64,000 bases of DNA. It comes from Melittangium boletus DSM 14713 (GTDB taxonomy: Bacteria; Myxococcota; Myxococcia; Myxococcales; Myxococcaceae). Of the stretch, positions 48,869-58,205 are shown one piece after another. The stretch is from assembly GCF_002305855.1 (NCBI RefSeq), contig NZ_CP022163.1, positions 2,666,292-2,730,291 on the forward strand, in the 5' to 3' direction. The position numbers and the translations under genes are program-made. The stretch's first letter is position 1. The number at the start of each line of letters is the position of its first letter. The notes beneath the pieces were generated by a model that saw only the letters and a program-made list of their open reading frames with translations, was not told the origin of the DNA and did no database searches.

Positions 48869-49121
48869 GCGACGCCCCCCCCGGTGGCGATCATGCCTAG
48901 ACATCGCCATTGCGGCATCAGCCGACCATTGTTCCCGGGAGCCGCCATTCGTCCGCTACCGGCGCCCCGTGGCGAACGAGGGGGTGCCGATGACGGTGGC
49001 CGTCCGCCTGGAGCCCAGGCAGGCCAGCAAGACCTCCGGGTTGTAGCGCTGACCCACAGTGCACATCTCCGGAAGCATCGACGGCTGCGTTCGCGGCCAG
49101 CAAGCCATGGAGCGACAAGCG
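48869..49121. promoter_or_regulatory. Divergent intergenic region, mnhE/DUF4398 lipoprotein
   Basis: 253 bp between divergent starts. Its base composition is a little lower in G+C than the genes. It should hold both promoters, but no clear -35/-10 pair or operator repeat was recognised. Confidence 0.3.
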
Positions 49122-49481
49122 ATGCGAAGAGCACTCGTCGGCGCGGGATTGTTGTTGGGACTGGTGGGCTGCGCGACGGCGCAACGGATGCCGCCCACCG
49201 AGCAGCTCGTGGATTCACAGGTCTCCATCCGCCAGGCGGAAGAGGCCGGAGCGTCGGCGGTCCCCAACGCGGCGCAACACCTGCAGTGGGCACGCGAACA
49301 GACCCAGGGCGCACGCCGGTTGCTCGAACAGAACCGGAGAGAGGAGGCCGCGCTGTTCCTCCAGCGGGCCGAGGCGGACGCCGAGCTGGCCCTGGCCCTG
49401 GCGCGCGAGGCGCCCGCCCGCGCCGAGGCGGACCGGGTGCTTCAACAGGTGCAACAGCTCCAGCGCGGCACGGTGCAGTGA
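49122..49481 (+). CDS. DUF4398 lipoprotein
   Basis: Lipoprotein of 119 residues with lipobox LVGC (about Cys16). After it comes a helical DUF4398 domain (EQLVDSQVSIRQAEEAGA and AAQHLQWAREQTQGARRLL). The start at 49122 has GGAGC at 49109; earlier in-frame ATGs lack a ribosome site. It sits 51 bp upstream of a second DUF4398 gene with an OmpA domain and probably forms an envelope complex with it. Confidence 0.85.
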   Translation: MRRALVGAGLLLGLVGCATAQRMPPTEQLVDSQVSIRQAEEAGASAVPNAAQHLQWAREQTQGARRLLEQNRREEAALFLQRAEADAELALALAREAPARAEADRVLQQVQQLQRGTVQ

Positions 49482-49532
49482 CAGCCATACGAACGGCGTG
49501 GCGATGACGCGTCGCCGGCCGAAGGAGAAGTC

Positions 49533-50648
49533 ATGCGGGCATGGAAACATCTGTCGTGGGGCGTGCTGGGGGCCGCGGTCATCTCGGGCTGTGCGGCCAG
49601 CACTCCGCGTGAACTGCTGGACGCGCGCTTCGCCTATCAACAGGCCTCCACGGGCCCGGCGGCCCAGTACAGTCCGGAAGCCCTCGTGCAGGCGAGGGAG
49701 GCCCTCAACGAGGCCAACCGCGCCTTCGAGCGCGAACGGGACTCGGAGGTGACGCGCACGCTGTCCTATGTGGCGCTGCGCAAGGCCCAGCTCGCCGAGT
49801 CGATCGCCCGCACGGCCGTCGCCGAACAGGAGCGCCTCCAGGCCGAGCAACAACTCGCCTCCGCCCAGTCCAGCGACGCCGCGCGCACGCGTCAGGAGTT
49901 GGATCGCACGCGCATGGACCTCGCCGAGGCCCAGCGGCTGCGCGCGGAGGCCGAGCAACGCCAGGCCGAGTTCCAACAGCGACAACGCGAAGCGGCCCAA
50001 CAGCAGGAGGAGGCCACGCGGTTGCAAGCCGAGCAGCAGAGGCTCGCCCAGGTCCAGCGCGAGGAGCAGGAGCGGCAGGCCCAACTCGACGCGGCCCAGG
50101 CTCGCGCGGACCAGCTCAATGCCCAGCTCGAGAAGGAGCGTCAGGCCCGGCTCCAGGCCGAACAACGCGCCGCCGAGGCCCAGGCCGAGGCCCGCGCCCA
50201 GGCGCAGGTGGCCAACGAGCTGCGCAACATCCGGCAGGTGCAGGTCAAGGAGGAGTCGCGAGGACTCGTGCTCACGCTCTCTGGCAGCGTCCTCTTCCGC
50301 TCGGGCAGCTCGGACCTGCTCGCCGCGGCCAAGCGCAGACTCAACGACGTGGCGGAGGCCTTGAACAAGACGCAGAACCCGCTGCTCATCGAGGGCCACA
50401 CCGACAGCCAGGGTCCGGCGGAGCTCAACGAGGAGCTGTCCTATCTGCGCGCCGAGGCCGTGCGCGACTACCTCGTCGACCGGGGCGTGGACAGCGAGCG
50501 CATCCGCATCGACGGCCGGGGCAAGGACGAGCCCATCGCCTCCAATGCCACGGCCGAGGGCCGCGCGAACAACCGGCGCGTGGAGATCGTCATCGAGCGA
50601 GGCGTAGGCGGCGGCGGACAGCCCCAGCAGCAGCCCCCCTCGAAGTAG
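49533..50648 (+). CDS. DUF4398/OmpA-domain lipoprotein
   Basis: Lipoprotein of 371 residues with lipobox ISGC. In order: a DUF4398 helical part (about 25-105), a long Gln/Ala/Glu/Arg coiled coil (about 100-230) and a C-terminal OmpA domain (about 245-355). The OmpA domain has IEGHTDSQG and the diaminopimelate-binding Asp/Arg pattern NNRRVEIVIE. It should bind peptidoglycan while anchored in the outer membrane, like Pal. Transcription ends at the hairpin at 50676. Confidence 0.9.
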   Translation: MRAWKHLSWGVLGAAVISGCAASTPRELLDARFAYQQASTGPAAQYSPEALVQAREALNEANRAFERERDSEVTRTLSYVALRKAQLAESIARTAVAEQERLQAEQQLASAQSSDAARTRQELDRTRMDLAEAQRLRAEAEQRQAEFQQRQREAAQQQEEATRLQAEQQRLAQVQREEQERQAQLDAAQARADQLNAQLEKERQARLQAEQRAAEAQAEARAQAQVANELRNIRQVQVKEESRGLVLTLSGSVLFRSGSSDLLAAAKRRLNDVAEALNKTQNPLLIEGHTDSQGPAELNEELSYLRAEAVRDYLVDRGVDSERIRIDGRGKDEPIASNATAEGRANNRRVEIVIERGVGGGGQPQQQPPSK

Positions 50649-50675
50649 GGCACCCAGACGGCCCGCGAAGACGAC

Positions 50676-50706
50676 GGCCCCGCCGCCTTCATGAGGCGAC
50701 GGGGCC
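50676..50706. terminator. Bidirectional terminator hairpin
   Basis: GGCCCCGCCGCC (50676-50687) pairs with GGCGACGGGGCC (50695-50706), 12 bp with one G-T type mismatch and a 7-nt loop. It lies between the convergent OmpA-domain gene and the BMP lipoprotein gene. Confidence 0.65.
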
Positions 50707-50736
50707 GGGCTTTCCTCGAGCTGGAGCGCCGCGGGC

Positions 50737-51933
50737 CTACTTGGCCGGCGTCCCGGTGAGCTGCGAGGGGTGCGAGGGAACCGTGATCTCCCCGGCCACG
50801 ATCTGGGCGCGCAGCTGCTCCACCTTCTCCAGGGCCTCGGCGCGCTTGGGGAACTCCACGCGCACGGGGGCGTAGGAGACACCGCCCTCCTTGAGGCCCA
50901 GCACCACGTCACCGCCCTGCAGCTTGCCCTGGCTCAGGTCGCGCACGGCCTCGTAGACGGCCAGGTCCACGCGCTTGACCATGGAGGTGAGCACCGCGTC
51001 GGGCGCCAGGTGCGACTGATCCGAGTCCACGCCAATGGCGAACACGGGCTTGTTGGCGTCACGCGCCTCCTTCACCGCATGGATGACGCCCAGGCCGTCC
51101 GCACCCGCCGCGTGGTAGAGGATGTCCGCCCCCTTGGACACCAGGTCCTGCGCCACCTGCTTGCCATCGGCCACGTTGTCGAAGTTGCCCGTGTAGTTCA
51201 CCAGCACGGTCGCCTTGGGGTTGGTGGCGGCCACGCCCGCTCGGAAGCCTGCCTCGAACTTCTTGATGAGGGGCACTTCCTTGCCGCCCACGAAGCCCAC
51301 CTTGTTGGCCTGGGTCACCAGGCCCGCCAGCGCGCCCACCAGGAAGCTGCCCTCGTGCTCCTTGAACTCCACGGTGCGCACGTTGGGCAGGGAGTAGGGC
51401 TGACCATCCGTGCCCACGAGCGGACTATCGATGAGCAGGAACTTCGCGTCCGGGTTGCGCTTGGCCACCGTCTCCACGGCGCTCTCGAGCGAGAAGCCCC
51501 CGCCCACGGACAGGGCCGCGCCCTGGTCCACCAGGAGTTGCAGGCTGGGCTCGTAGTCCTCGGCCACCTTGCTCTGCAGCACCACGGGGGTGACGGCCAG
51601 GGGGACGATGCCATGCGAAGCCAGGTCCGGCGGCAACGACGCCTTCAGCTCCTCCGGGGTGACGTCCTTGTAGGAGCCCCCTTCCATCTTCTTGCCCGCG
51701 CCCCAGAGCTCCAGGCCCCGCAGCGCCGAGTCATTGAAGGATTGATCTCCCCGGCCCCCCACGTCCGTCACCAGACCGACCATCAGGGTCTTGCCCTGGG
51801 GCTTGGTCTGGGTGGACTCAGCGGAGGCTTGCTTGGCATCTTCCGGCTTCGTCTCCGACTGCTTCTTGCAGGCGGACACGAGCACCAGGGCGGACATCAG
51901 GGACAGTCGCAGCAGAGAGTGACGAGGGGCCAT
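50737..51933 (-). CDS. BMP family ABC transporter substrate-binding lipoprotein
   Basis: Lipoprotein of 398 residues, lipobox VSAC. The BMP (PnrA/Med) fold is supported by GLVTDVGGRGDQSFNDSALRG near the N-terminus of the mature part, KVGFVGGKEVPLIKKFEAGFRAG and ADILYHAAGADGLGVIHA. PnrA-type members bind nucleosides such as purine nucleosides. No permease or ATPase gene is adjacent, so the transporter must be encoded elsewhere or the protein acts alone. It is followed by a shared terminator. Confidence 0.9.
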   Translation of the reverse strand: MAPRHSLLRLSLMSALVLVSACKKQSETKPEDAKQASAESTQTKPQGKTLMVGLVTDVGGRGDQSFNDSALRGLELWGAGKKMEGGSYKDVTPEELKASLPPDLASHGIVPLAVTPVVLQSKVAEDYEPSLQLLVDQGAALSVGGGFSLESAVETVAKRNPDAKFLLIDSPLVGTDGQPYSLPNVRTVEFKEHEGSFLVGALAGLVTQANKVGFVGGKEVPLIKKFEAGFRAGVAATNPKATVLVNYTGNFDNVADGKQVAQDLVSKGADILYHAAGADGLGVIHAVKEARDANKPVFAIGVDSDQSHLAPDAVLTSMVKRVDLAVYEAVRDLSQGKLQGGDVVLGLKEGGVSYAPVRVEFPKRAEALEKVEQLRAQIVAGEITVPSHPSQLTGTPAK

Positions 51934-51981
51934 GCCGCGCGTCTAGCAGAGCCCCCACCCCCTCTCAAGTTCACCACCCGC

Positions 51982-52932
51982 TCAGGCCAGGAGCGCCGCG
52001 CCGATGATGCCGCTGTCGTCGCCCAGCTCGGCCTCGGTGATGAGCAGGCCTTCCCGGGACGTGGTGGAGGCATATTTCTGGACTCCCTCCACCACGCGCC
52101 GCCGCAGGCCGGGGCAGTGCGTCAACACGCCACCGCCCAGGATGAGCCGCGCCGGGTTGAGCACCGTCACCTGGTTGGCCACCGCCAGCGTGAGCATGAG
52201 TGCCACCCGCTCGTACAGCTCGCTCGCCACGGCGTCGCCCAGCTCCGCCGCCTTCTCCAGCGTCACGGGGGTGATCTTCTCGGGGTCGCCCCCCGTCAGC
52301 TCGCGGATGGCCGGCGACTTGCCGCTCGCCAGCAGCTCGCGCGTCTGGGCCATGAGGTTGTGCCCGCCCACATAGGCCTCCAGGCAGCCCAGCTCGCCAC
52401 AGCCGCACTTGCGCCCGTTGGGCACCACCTTGGTGTGGCCCAGCTCGCCCGCCAGGCCGCTGCCGCCCGTCACGAGCCGGCCATTGGCGATGACGGCGCT
52501 GCCCACGCCCGAGCCCACGAACACCGTGTACATGTCCTGCGAGCCCCGTCCGGCGCCCGCGTTGAACTCGCCCCAGGCCGCCGCGCGCAGGTCATTCACC
52601 ACCCGCACCCCGTGACCCAGCCGCTCGGCGAGCAGCGCGCCCAGTGGCACATTGCGCCAGCCGAGGTTGGGAGCCACCGCCAGCACCCCCGACTCACCGT
52701 GGATCTGCCCCGCCGCGCCCACTCCACAGGCGTTGACGTCCACGGCCCCCGCCGCCTTGAGGGCCTGCTGGGCGGCCCGGGCGATGGCCTCCACCACCGC
52801 CGAGGGCGTGCGCTCCGAGAGCGCCACCTTGTCCGCGGCGAGAATCCGCCCTTGCTCGTCCACCACCGCGGCGCGCGCGAACGTGCCGCCGAGATCGATT
52901 CCAAGTCTGGGCATCCGGTCCTTCTCAATCAT
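51982..52932 (-). CDS. ROK family sugar kinase (glucokinase-like)
   Basis: Cytoplasmic kinase of 316 residues. The ATP-binding phosphate loop GIDLGGTFARAAVV, the catalytic-base region VVNDLRAAAWGEF, the second ATP motif GSGVGSAVI and the ROK zinc motif CGCGELGCLEAYVG are all present. Glucose or another hexose is the likely substrate. The start is at 52932; an ATG at 52914 with AAGGA is nearly as good. It lies 4 nt after the stop of the phosphomannomutase/phosphoglucomutase gene on the same strand, so sugar phosphorylation and mutase steps are co-expressed. Confidence 0.93.
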   Translation of the reverse strand: MIEKDRMPRLGIDLGGTFARAAVVDEQGRILAADKVALSERTPSAVVEAIARAAQQALKAAGAVDVNACGVGAAGQIHGESGVLAVAPNLGWRNVPLGALLAERLGHGVRVVNDLRAAAWGEFNAGAGRGSQDMYTVFVGSGVGSAVIANGRLVTGGSGLAGELGHTKVVPNGRKCGCGELGCLEAYVGGHNLMAQTRELLASGKSPAIRELTGGDPEKITPVTLEKAAELGDAVASELYERVALMLTLAVANQVTVLNPARLILGGGVLTHCPGLRRRVVEGVQKYASTTSREGLLITEAELGDDSGIIGAALLA

Positions 52933-52936
52933 GGTC

Positions 52937-54307
52937 TCAGGCTCCTACTTCCCGCTGCATCTTCGCGACCGTGCCCTCGATCAGCTGGCGGATCTCCTCC
53001 AGCCGCTCGGGAGTGCGGGCCTCGAATCGCAGCACGAGGATGGGTTGGGTGTTGGAGGCCCGGATGAGCCCCCAGCCGTCCGGGAACGTCACGCGCACGC
53101 CGTCCACGTCCACCAGGGAGTGGCCCGCCTGGCGCAGCCACTCGGTGGCGCGCTTGACGATCTCGAACTTCTTCTCTTCCTTCGTGTCCACGCGCAGCTC
53201 GGGCGTGGCGTAGGTGCGCGGCACGTCCGAGAGCAGCTCCGACAGCGTCTGCTTCTCGTGGGTGAGGATCTCCAGCAGGCGCGCCGAGGAGTACACCGCG
53301 TCGTCGAAGCCGAAGTAGCGGTTCTTGAAGAAGATGTGGCCGCTCATCTCCCCGGCCAGCTCCGCGTGCTCCTCCTTCATCTTCGCCTTGATGAGCGAGT
53401 GGCCCGCCTTCCACATCACCGCCTTGCCACCGTGCTTCGCGATGTCGTCGTAGAGCGTGTAGGAGCACTTCACCTCGCCCACGATGGCGGCGCCCGGGCT
53501 CGCCTTGAGCACGTAGCGGCTGAAGAGGATCATCAGCTGGTCGCCCCAGAGGATGTTGCCCTGGTCGTCCACCACGCCGATGCGGTCGCTGTCGCCGTCA
53601 TAGGCGATGCCCACCTCGGCCTTCTCGCGCTTCACCGCGGCGATCAGATCCTGCAGGTTCTCCACCACCGTGGGGTCCGGGTGGTGGTTGGGGAAGCGCG
53701 CGTCCATGTCGCAGAACAGCGGCACCACCTCGAAGCCCATGGCCTCGAAGAGCGGCACGGCGATGGCCCCGCCCGTGCCGTTGCCCGCGTCGATGACGAT
53801 CTTCATCCCCTCGCGGCCCACCTTCACCGTCTGGCGGATGAAGTGGTTGTAGGGCGTGATGATGTCGAAGGGGCTCACCTCGCCCGGCCGCTCCGCGCGC
53901 TCGAAATCCCGCGCCTCGATGAGCCGGCGCAGCTCCTGGATCTCCGGGCCGTGAAAGGTCGTCTTGCCCGCGCCAATCTTGAAGCCGTTGTACTCGGGCG
54001 GGTTGTGGCTGCCGGTGATCATCGCCAGGCCGTCCACCGGCAGGGTGTTGGCGGCGAAGTAGGTCAGCGGCGTGGGCACCACCCCCACGTCGAACACGTC
54101 GAGCCCCGTGGACGTCAGGCCCTTGCACAGCGCGTCGCGGAAGACCGTGGAGGACTCGCGGCAGTCGCGCCCCACCACCACCGTCCGGCCGCCCTTGCGC
54201 CGCACCACGGTGCCCAATCCCTGGCCTAGCAGTTCCACCACCTCGGGGGTGAGATCCTTATCCACCAGGCCACGGATGTCGTACTCGCGGAAGATGTGCG
54301 CGTTCAT
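52937..54307 (-). CDS. Phosphomannomutase/phosphoglucomutase
   Basis: Alpha-D-phosphohexomutase of 456 residues, AlgC-like. The phosphoserine loop is TGSHNPPEYNG, the Mg2+ loop is DGDSDRIGVV, the sugar-binding loop is GEMSGHIFFKNRYFG, and the C-terminal phosphate-binding loop is RASNTQPILVLRFEA. It converts mannose-6-P or glucose-6-P to the 1-phosphates for polysaccharide and LPS synthesis. The start at 54307 fits the family N-terminus (IFREYDIRG). It heads the operon with the ROK kinase. Confidence 0.95.
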   Translation of the reverse strand: MNAHIFREYDIRGLVDKDLTPEVVELLGQGLGTVVRRKGGRTVVVGRDCRESSTVFRDALCKGLTSTGLDVFDVGVVPTPLTYFAANTLPVDGLAMITGSHNPPEYNGFKIGAGKTTFHGPEIQELRRLIEARDFERAERPGEVSPFDIITPYNHFIRQTVKVGREGMKIVIDAGNGTGGAIAVPLFEAMGFEVVPLFCDMDARFPNHHPDPTVVENLQDLIAAVKREKAEVGIAYDGDSDRIGVVDDQGNILWGDQLMILFSRYVLKASPGAAIVGEVKCSYTLYDDIAKHGGKAVMWKAGHSLIKAKMKEEHAELAGEMSGHIFFKNRYFGFDDAVYSSARLLEILTHEKQTLSELLSDVPRTYATPELRVDTKEEKKFEIVKRATEWLRQAGHSLVDVDGVRVTFPDGWGLIRASNTQPILVLRFEARTPERLEEIRQLIEGTVAKMQREVGA

Positions 54308-54524
54308 GAGACGGTTGTTTCCCTGAAGAAGCCCTCGGCGGAGGTCCCGGCCGAAGGGCGGCGCACTCTACACAAGCCCGAACCGGGCGTGTATCCAAGT
54401 GGAGGAGGAGCGGGCGCCCGCCGTCCGGGCCGCTCCCCACCTGAAAAATTGACGCGGCACGAAACCTACAATGCCCCACTTGCGATAACTCAGGACATAC
54501 AGGTTCACACATCGGGAGTCCCCC
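54308..54524. promoter_or_regulatory. Divergent intergenic region, mutase/M28 peptidase
   Basis: 217 bp between divergent starts. TTGACG (54449) and TACAAT (54467) resemble -35 and -10 boxes but are only 12 bp apart, too close for a standard promoter. Probably holds both promoters. Confidence 0.35.
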
Positions 54525-55865
54525 ATGAGCACGCGCATCCCAGAGCGAATCCAGTCCGTCATCACCTCGAGGGGGACGAGTCCGGCCACCACCCCCCCGG
54601 GCACCCCGGAAGCCGCCCCCGCCCAGGCGGGAGCGCGCGCGCCCCAGCCGGCACGGGATGCCTTCGAGACCCGGAGCCCCGGGCTGGATTCCGCCGCGCT
54701 GCGAGGCGCCCCGCTGGCGACGCCCACGTACACGGATGACGCGGATCCGATGAAGCACATCGCCTATCTGTCCTCGGACGAGCTGATGGGCCGGGACAGC
54801 CCGTCGGACGGCCTGAGCGCGGCGTCCGCCTACGTGCAGCAGCTCGCCCAGAAGTACGGCCTCGAGGGCCCCAACACCCTCAATCCGAGCAACCCCTACC
54901 AGCAGCGCTTCCCGGTGTACTCCTTCCTGGATGGCGCCCGGGAGGCGGGCCTGGCGAACGACGACGCGTGGTCACACGGCACGCACCGGGAGTTCGGCCA
55001 CACGCTCTTCGAGGAGGGCTTCTACCTGGATGACGCCATGCCAGCGGACACCCGGGAGCTGCTCACCCAGAAGTACGAGGCGACGCAGCACTCCGCGGGC
55101 AAGCCGCTCGCGCCGCGCACCGAGCCCATGAGCGTGGACGCACTGCGCCAGGCCGCGAAGCAGGACGGCAAGGCGGAGAACACGATGGCGCTGCTCAAGG
55201 GCACCGGGCCGCACGCGGACGAGGTCATCGTGGTGATGGCCCACCTGGATCATGTGGGCACGAGCCGGGGCCAGGTGAACAACGGCGCGGACGACAACGC
55301 CTCGGGCAGCGCGGTGCTGCTCGCCTCCCTGCCAGAGCTCGCCGAGGCCCAGAAGGCCGGCAAGCTGGACCGCTCGGTGCTCTTCCTGTGGACGGGCGCC
55401 GAGGAGAAGGGCCTGGTCGGCTCGCAGTACTTCGTGGATCACCCCATCCCCGGCCTGGGCCTGGAGCAGATCAGCGGCGTCATCAACATGGACATGGTGG
55501 GCCGCTGGGATGATCAGCGCCTGTCGGTCGTCGACACCCACTCGCGCAACAAGCCCAACTACTTCCGCGAGCTGCTCGACACGGCGAACCAGCGGATGGC
55601 GGACCCGTTCGACCGCCTCAACCAGGACATCAACGAGTACCGGGACCGGCAGGATGGCGCCGTCTTCACGCGCAAGGGCGAGGACGTGCTCTTCCTCTTC
55701 GAGGGCCTGTCCAACCCCCAGGGCGGCGGCGAGTTGATGGAGGACTACCACCAGCCCACCGATGACATCGCGAAGATCATCGAGGACAACGGCGGCAACA
55801 AGCCACGGCGGGTGAAGGACCTGATGGTGGACATCATCCAGCAGGCCAGCAATCGCACCGCGTAA
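54525..55865 (+). CDS. M28 family peptidase without Sec signal
   Basis: Zinc peptidase-like protein of 446 residues. The M28 metal ligands are visible: AHLDHVG, NGADDNASGSAV, GAEEKGLVGSQYF, INMDMVGRW, and a final His in YHQPTDD. About 60 N-terminal residues are rich in Pro, Ala and Thr with no signal peptide. The similar N-terminus of the NUC1 nuclease gene at 19804 suggests a shared, non-Sec fate. It probably acts as an aminopeptidase. The MFS gene starts 30 nt downstream, so they may be co-transcribed. Confidence 0.9.
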   Translation: MSTRIPERIQSVITSRGTSPATTPPGTPEAAPAQAGARAPQPARDAFETRSPGLDSAALRGAPLATPTYTDDADPMKHIAYLSSDELMGRDSPSDGLSAASAYVQQLAQKYGLEGPNTLNPSNPYQQRFPVYSFLDGAREAGLANDDAWSHGTHREFGHTLFEEGFYLDDAMPADTRELLTQKYEATQHSAGKPLAPRTEPMSVDALRQAAKQDGKAENTMALLKGTGPHADEVIVVMAHLDHVGTSRGQVNNGADDNASGSAVLLASLPELAEAQKAGKLDRSVLFLWTGAEEKGLVGSQYFVDHPIPGLGLEQISGVINMDMVGRWDDQRLSVVDTHSRNKPNYFRELLDTANQRMADPFDRLNQDINEYRDRQDGAVFTRKGEDVLFLFEGLSNPQGGGELMEDYHQPTDDIAKIIEDNGGNKPRRVKDLMVDIIQQASNRTA

Positions 55866-55895
55866 TCCCCGGGTGGGGTACAACGCGCCCCGCCC

Positions 55896-57134
55896 ATGAA
55901 CGACCCGAGCCCCTCGTCCGCACCGCGCCGCGCCGCGCTGGTGTTCATCTTCATCACCGTGCTGCTCGACGTGCTGGCCATGGGGATGATCATCCCCGTG
56001 CTGCCCGGCATCGTCACGGGCTTCCTCGGCGGTGACGCGGTGAGGACCGCGGAGGTGCTCGGGCTGTTCGCCACGGTGTGGGCGGTGATGCAGTTCGTGG
56101 CCTCACCGGTGCTCGGCGCGCTGTCGGACCGCTACGGACGCCGCCCGCTCGTGCTCCTGTCCAACTTCGGGCTGGGGCTCGACTACATCCTCATGGCCCT
56201 GGCGCCGGACTTGAGCTGGCTCTTCGTGGGCCGGCTCATCTCGGGCATCACCTCGGCGAGCATCAGCACCGCGAGCGCCTACATCGCGGATGTGACGCCG
56301 CCGGACAAGCGCGCCGCGAGCTACGGCCTGCTCGGAGCGGCGTTCGGCGTGGGCTTCGTGATGGGGCCCGCGTTGGGCGGACTGCTCGGCGACGCGAACC
56401 CACACCTGCCCTTCTGGGTGGCGGCGGGCCTGAGCCTCGCCAACGCGCTGTACGGCCTGTTCGTGCTGCCCGAGTCCCTGCCCCCCGAGCGGCGCACGGC
56501 CTTCGCGTGGAAGAACGCCAACCCCGTGGGCTCGCTCCTGCTGCTGCGCGCCCTGCCCGGCGTGCTCGGCCTCACGGGGGTGTACTTCGTCTATCACCTC
56601 GCCCAACAGGCCATCTACAACCTGTTCGTCCTCTACGGAAACCACCGCTATGGCTGGGGAGAGAGCACCGTGGGCCTCACCCTGGCGCTCGTGGGCGTGC
56701 TCTCGCTCGTGGTACAGGGCGGCCTCGTGAGGCCCGTGGTGCGCGCACTGGGCGAGCGGCGCACGCTGCTGTTGGGGCTGTCGATGGACACCCTGGGGTT
56801 TCTCGCCATCGCCCTGGCGACCACCGGAATCGGGTTCTGGGCCGCCCAGCCCCTGCTGGCGCTCGGCGGCTTCTTCGGGCCGGCGTCCCAGGGGCTCATG
56901 TCCAACCGCGTCTCGGCGGGCCTGCAGGGCCAATTCCAGGGCGCGCTCGCGGGCCTGCAGAGCATCACGGGCATCATCGGCCCCGCCCTCTTCACACAGA
57001 CGTTCGCGTTCGCCATCGACCCGCGCCTGGGCTGGAATCTGCCCGGAGCGCCCTTCCTGCTCGCCGCGCTCCTCATCCTGCTGTCCCTCGGACTGGCGGC
57101 GTGGAGCTTGCGGCCGGGCGAGCGCACGGCCTGA
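55896..57134 (+). CDS. MFS drug-efflux transporter, TetA-like
   Basis: Major facilitator of 412 residues with twelve predicted helices. Motif A in the loop between helices 2 and 3 is [16 protein letters not shown], and [20 protein letters not shown] is typical of the TCR/Tet exporter group (DHA1). It likely pumps small lipophilic drugs out in exchange for protons; tetracycline itself cannot be assumed. Confidence 0.9.
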   Translation: MNDPSPSSAPRRAALVFIFITVLLDVLAMGMIIPVLPGIVTGFLGGDAVRTAEVLGLFATVWAVMQFVASPVLGALSDRYGRRPLVLLSNFGLGLDYILMALAPDLSWLFVGRLISGITSASISTASAYIADVTPPDKRAASYGLLGAAFGVGFVMGPALGGLLGDANPHLPFWVAAGLSLANALYGLFVLPESLPPERRTAFAWKNANPVGSLLLLRALPGVLGLTGVYFVYHLAQQAIYNLFVLYGNHRYGWGESTVGLTLALVGVLSLVVQGGLVRPVVRALGERRTLLLGLSMDTLGFLAIALATTGIGFWAAQPLLALGGFFGPASQGLMSNRVSAGLQGQFQGALAGLQSITGIIGPALFTQTFAFAIDPRLGWNLPGAPFLLAALLILLSLGLAAWSLRPGERTA

Positions 57135-57170
57135 CGCGAATTCGCACGAGCGGCTAGGCTCGGCGCGGTC

Positions 57171-58196
57171 ATGCGTCCGCTCATCACCGCCAGTCAATTC
57201 GTGCTCCTCGCCCTCGGGCTGTCGTGGCTCACCGCCGCCGTGCTCCTCACGGGAGCGGGTCCGGGAGAAGCCACCGGAGCGCGCGCCACCGTCGCCGGCC
57301 TCCTGGTGCTGAGCGTGGTCCTCGCCGTCGGGTCCTATTCACGGCCCGTGGCGCTCGGAGTGCTCGCCCTGCTGTGTGGGGCGGTGTTCGCGTGGATCCG
57401 CACCGTGCGGCCCTCGCTCACGCGGGATTGGGCGCCGGATCTCGTCCGCGCCTCGCGCGCCGAGGAGCGGGGCACCCAGGTCACCTTCCACGACGTGCGC
57501 GACTTCCGCTACCGGAGCACCACGGACTGGGACGCCGCCTGGTACTCGGCCACCTACGACACGAAGGACCTGGTGCGCGCCTGGTACATCGTCGAGCCCT
57601 TCTCCGGCTTCGAGGGCGCGGCCCACACCATGGTCAGCTTCGAATTCACCGGAGACCGCTTCCTCGCCTTCTCCGTGGAGATCCGCCGGGAGCGCGGGGA
57701 GACGTACTCGGTCCTGGGAGGGCTGTTCCGCCAGTACGAGCTCATCTACGTGGTGGGGGATGAGCGGGACCTCGTCCAGCTGCGCAGCAACCACCGCCGC
57801 GACGACGTCTACCTCTACCCCGTGCGCGCGACCCCGGAGCGCACCACCGCCTTCTTCCTCGACATGGTCCGGCGGATGAACGCGCTCCAGGCCCAGCCCG
57901 AGTTCTACAACTCGCTCACGAGCAACTGCACCACCAACCTGGTGCGCCACCTGGAGAAGGTCAGCGAAACCAACGTCCCGTACGACCACCGCACCCTGCT
58001 GCCGGCCTATTCGGACGAGCTGGCCTTCGCGCTGGGACTCATCGACACCGACGTGGGGCTCGCCGAGACGCGCGAGCGCCACCGCATCAACCCGCTCGCC
58101 CTCGCGGCACAGGACCGGGACGACTTCTCGCTGCGCATCCGCGGCCGGGCCCCCAGCACCCCGGCCGCCGAAGGCACCGCCACCGCGGTGCCCTGA
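57171..58196 (+). CDS. DUF4105 membrane-anchored protein
   Basis: Protein of 341 residues with three N-terminal membrane helices (about 7-30, 41-55, 57-77) and a periplasmic DUF4105 domain (Lnb-like) from about 95 to 290. The core Cys-containing motif SLTSNCTTNLVRHL is kept, with a nearby His/Asp pattern (YDHRTLLPAYSDELAF). Related domains occur in lipoprotein N-acylation and in protease-like folds, so an envelope enzyme is likely. It converges on the antiporter gene with a 9-nt gap. The MFS gene is 36 nt upstream. Confidence 0.82.
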   Translation: MRPLITASQFVLLALGLSWLTAAVLLTGAGPGEATGARATVAGLLVLSVVLAVGSYSRPVALGVLALLCGAVFAWIRTVRPSLTRDWAPDLVRASRAEERGTQVTFHDVRDFRYRSTTDWDAAWYSATYDTKDLVRAWYIVEPFSGFEGAAHTMVSFEFTGDRFLAFSVEIRRERGETYSVLGGLFRQYELIYVVGDERDLVQLRSNHRRDDVYLYPVRATPERTTAFFLDMVRRMNALQAQPEFYNSLTSNCTTNLVRHLEKVSETNVPYDHRTLLPAYSDELAFALGLIDTDVGLAETRERHRINPLALAAQDRDDFSLRIRGRAPSTPAAEGTATAVP

Positions 58197-58205
58197 GGCC
58201 TCGCG

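Noticed and set aside
54449..54472. TTGACG followed by TACAAT as a sigma-70 promoter for the M28 gene
   Set aside because: The two boxes are only 12 bp apart, too short for a normal spacer.
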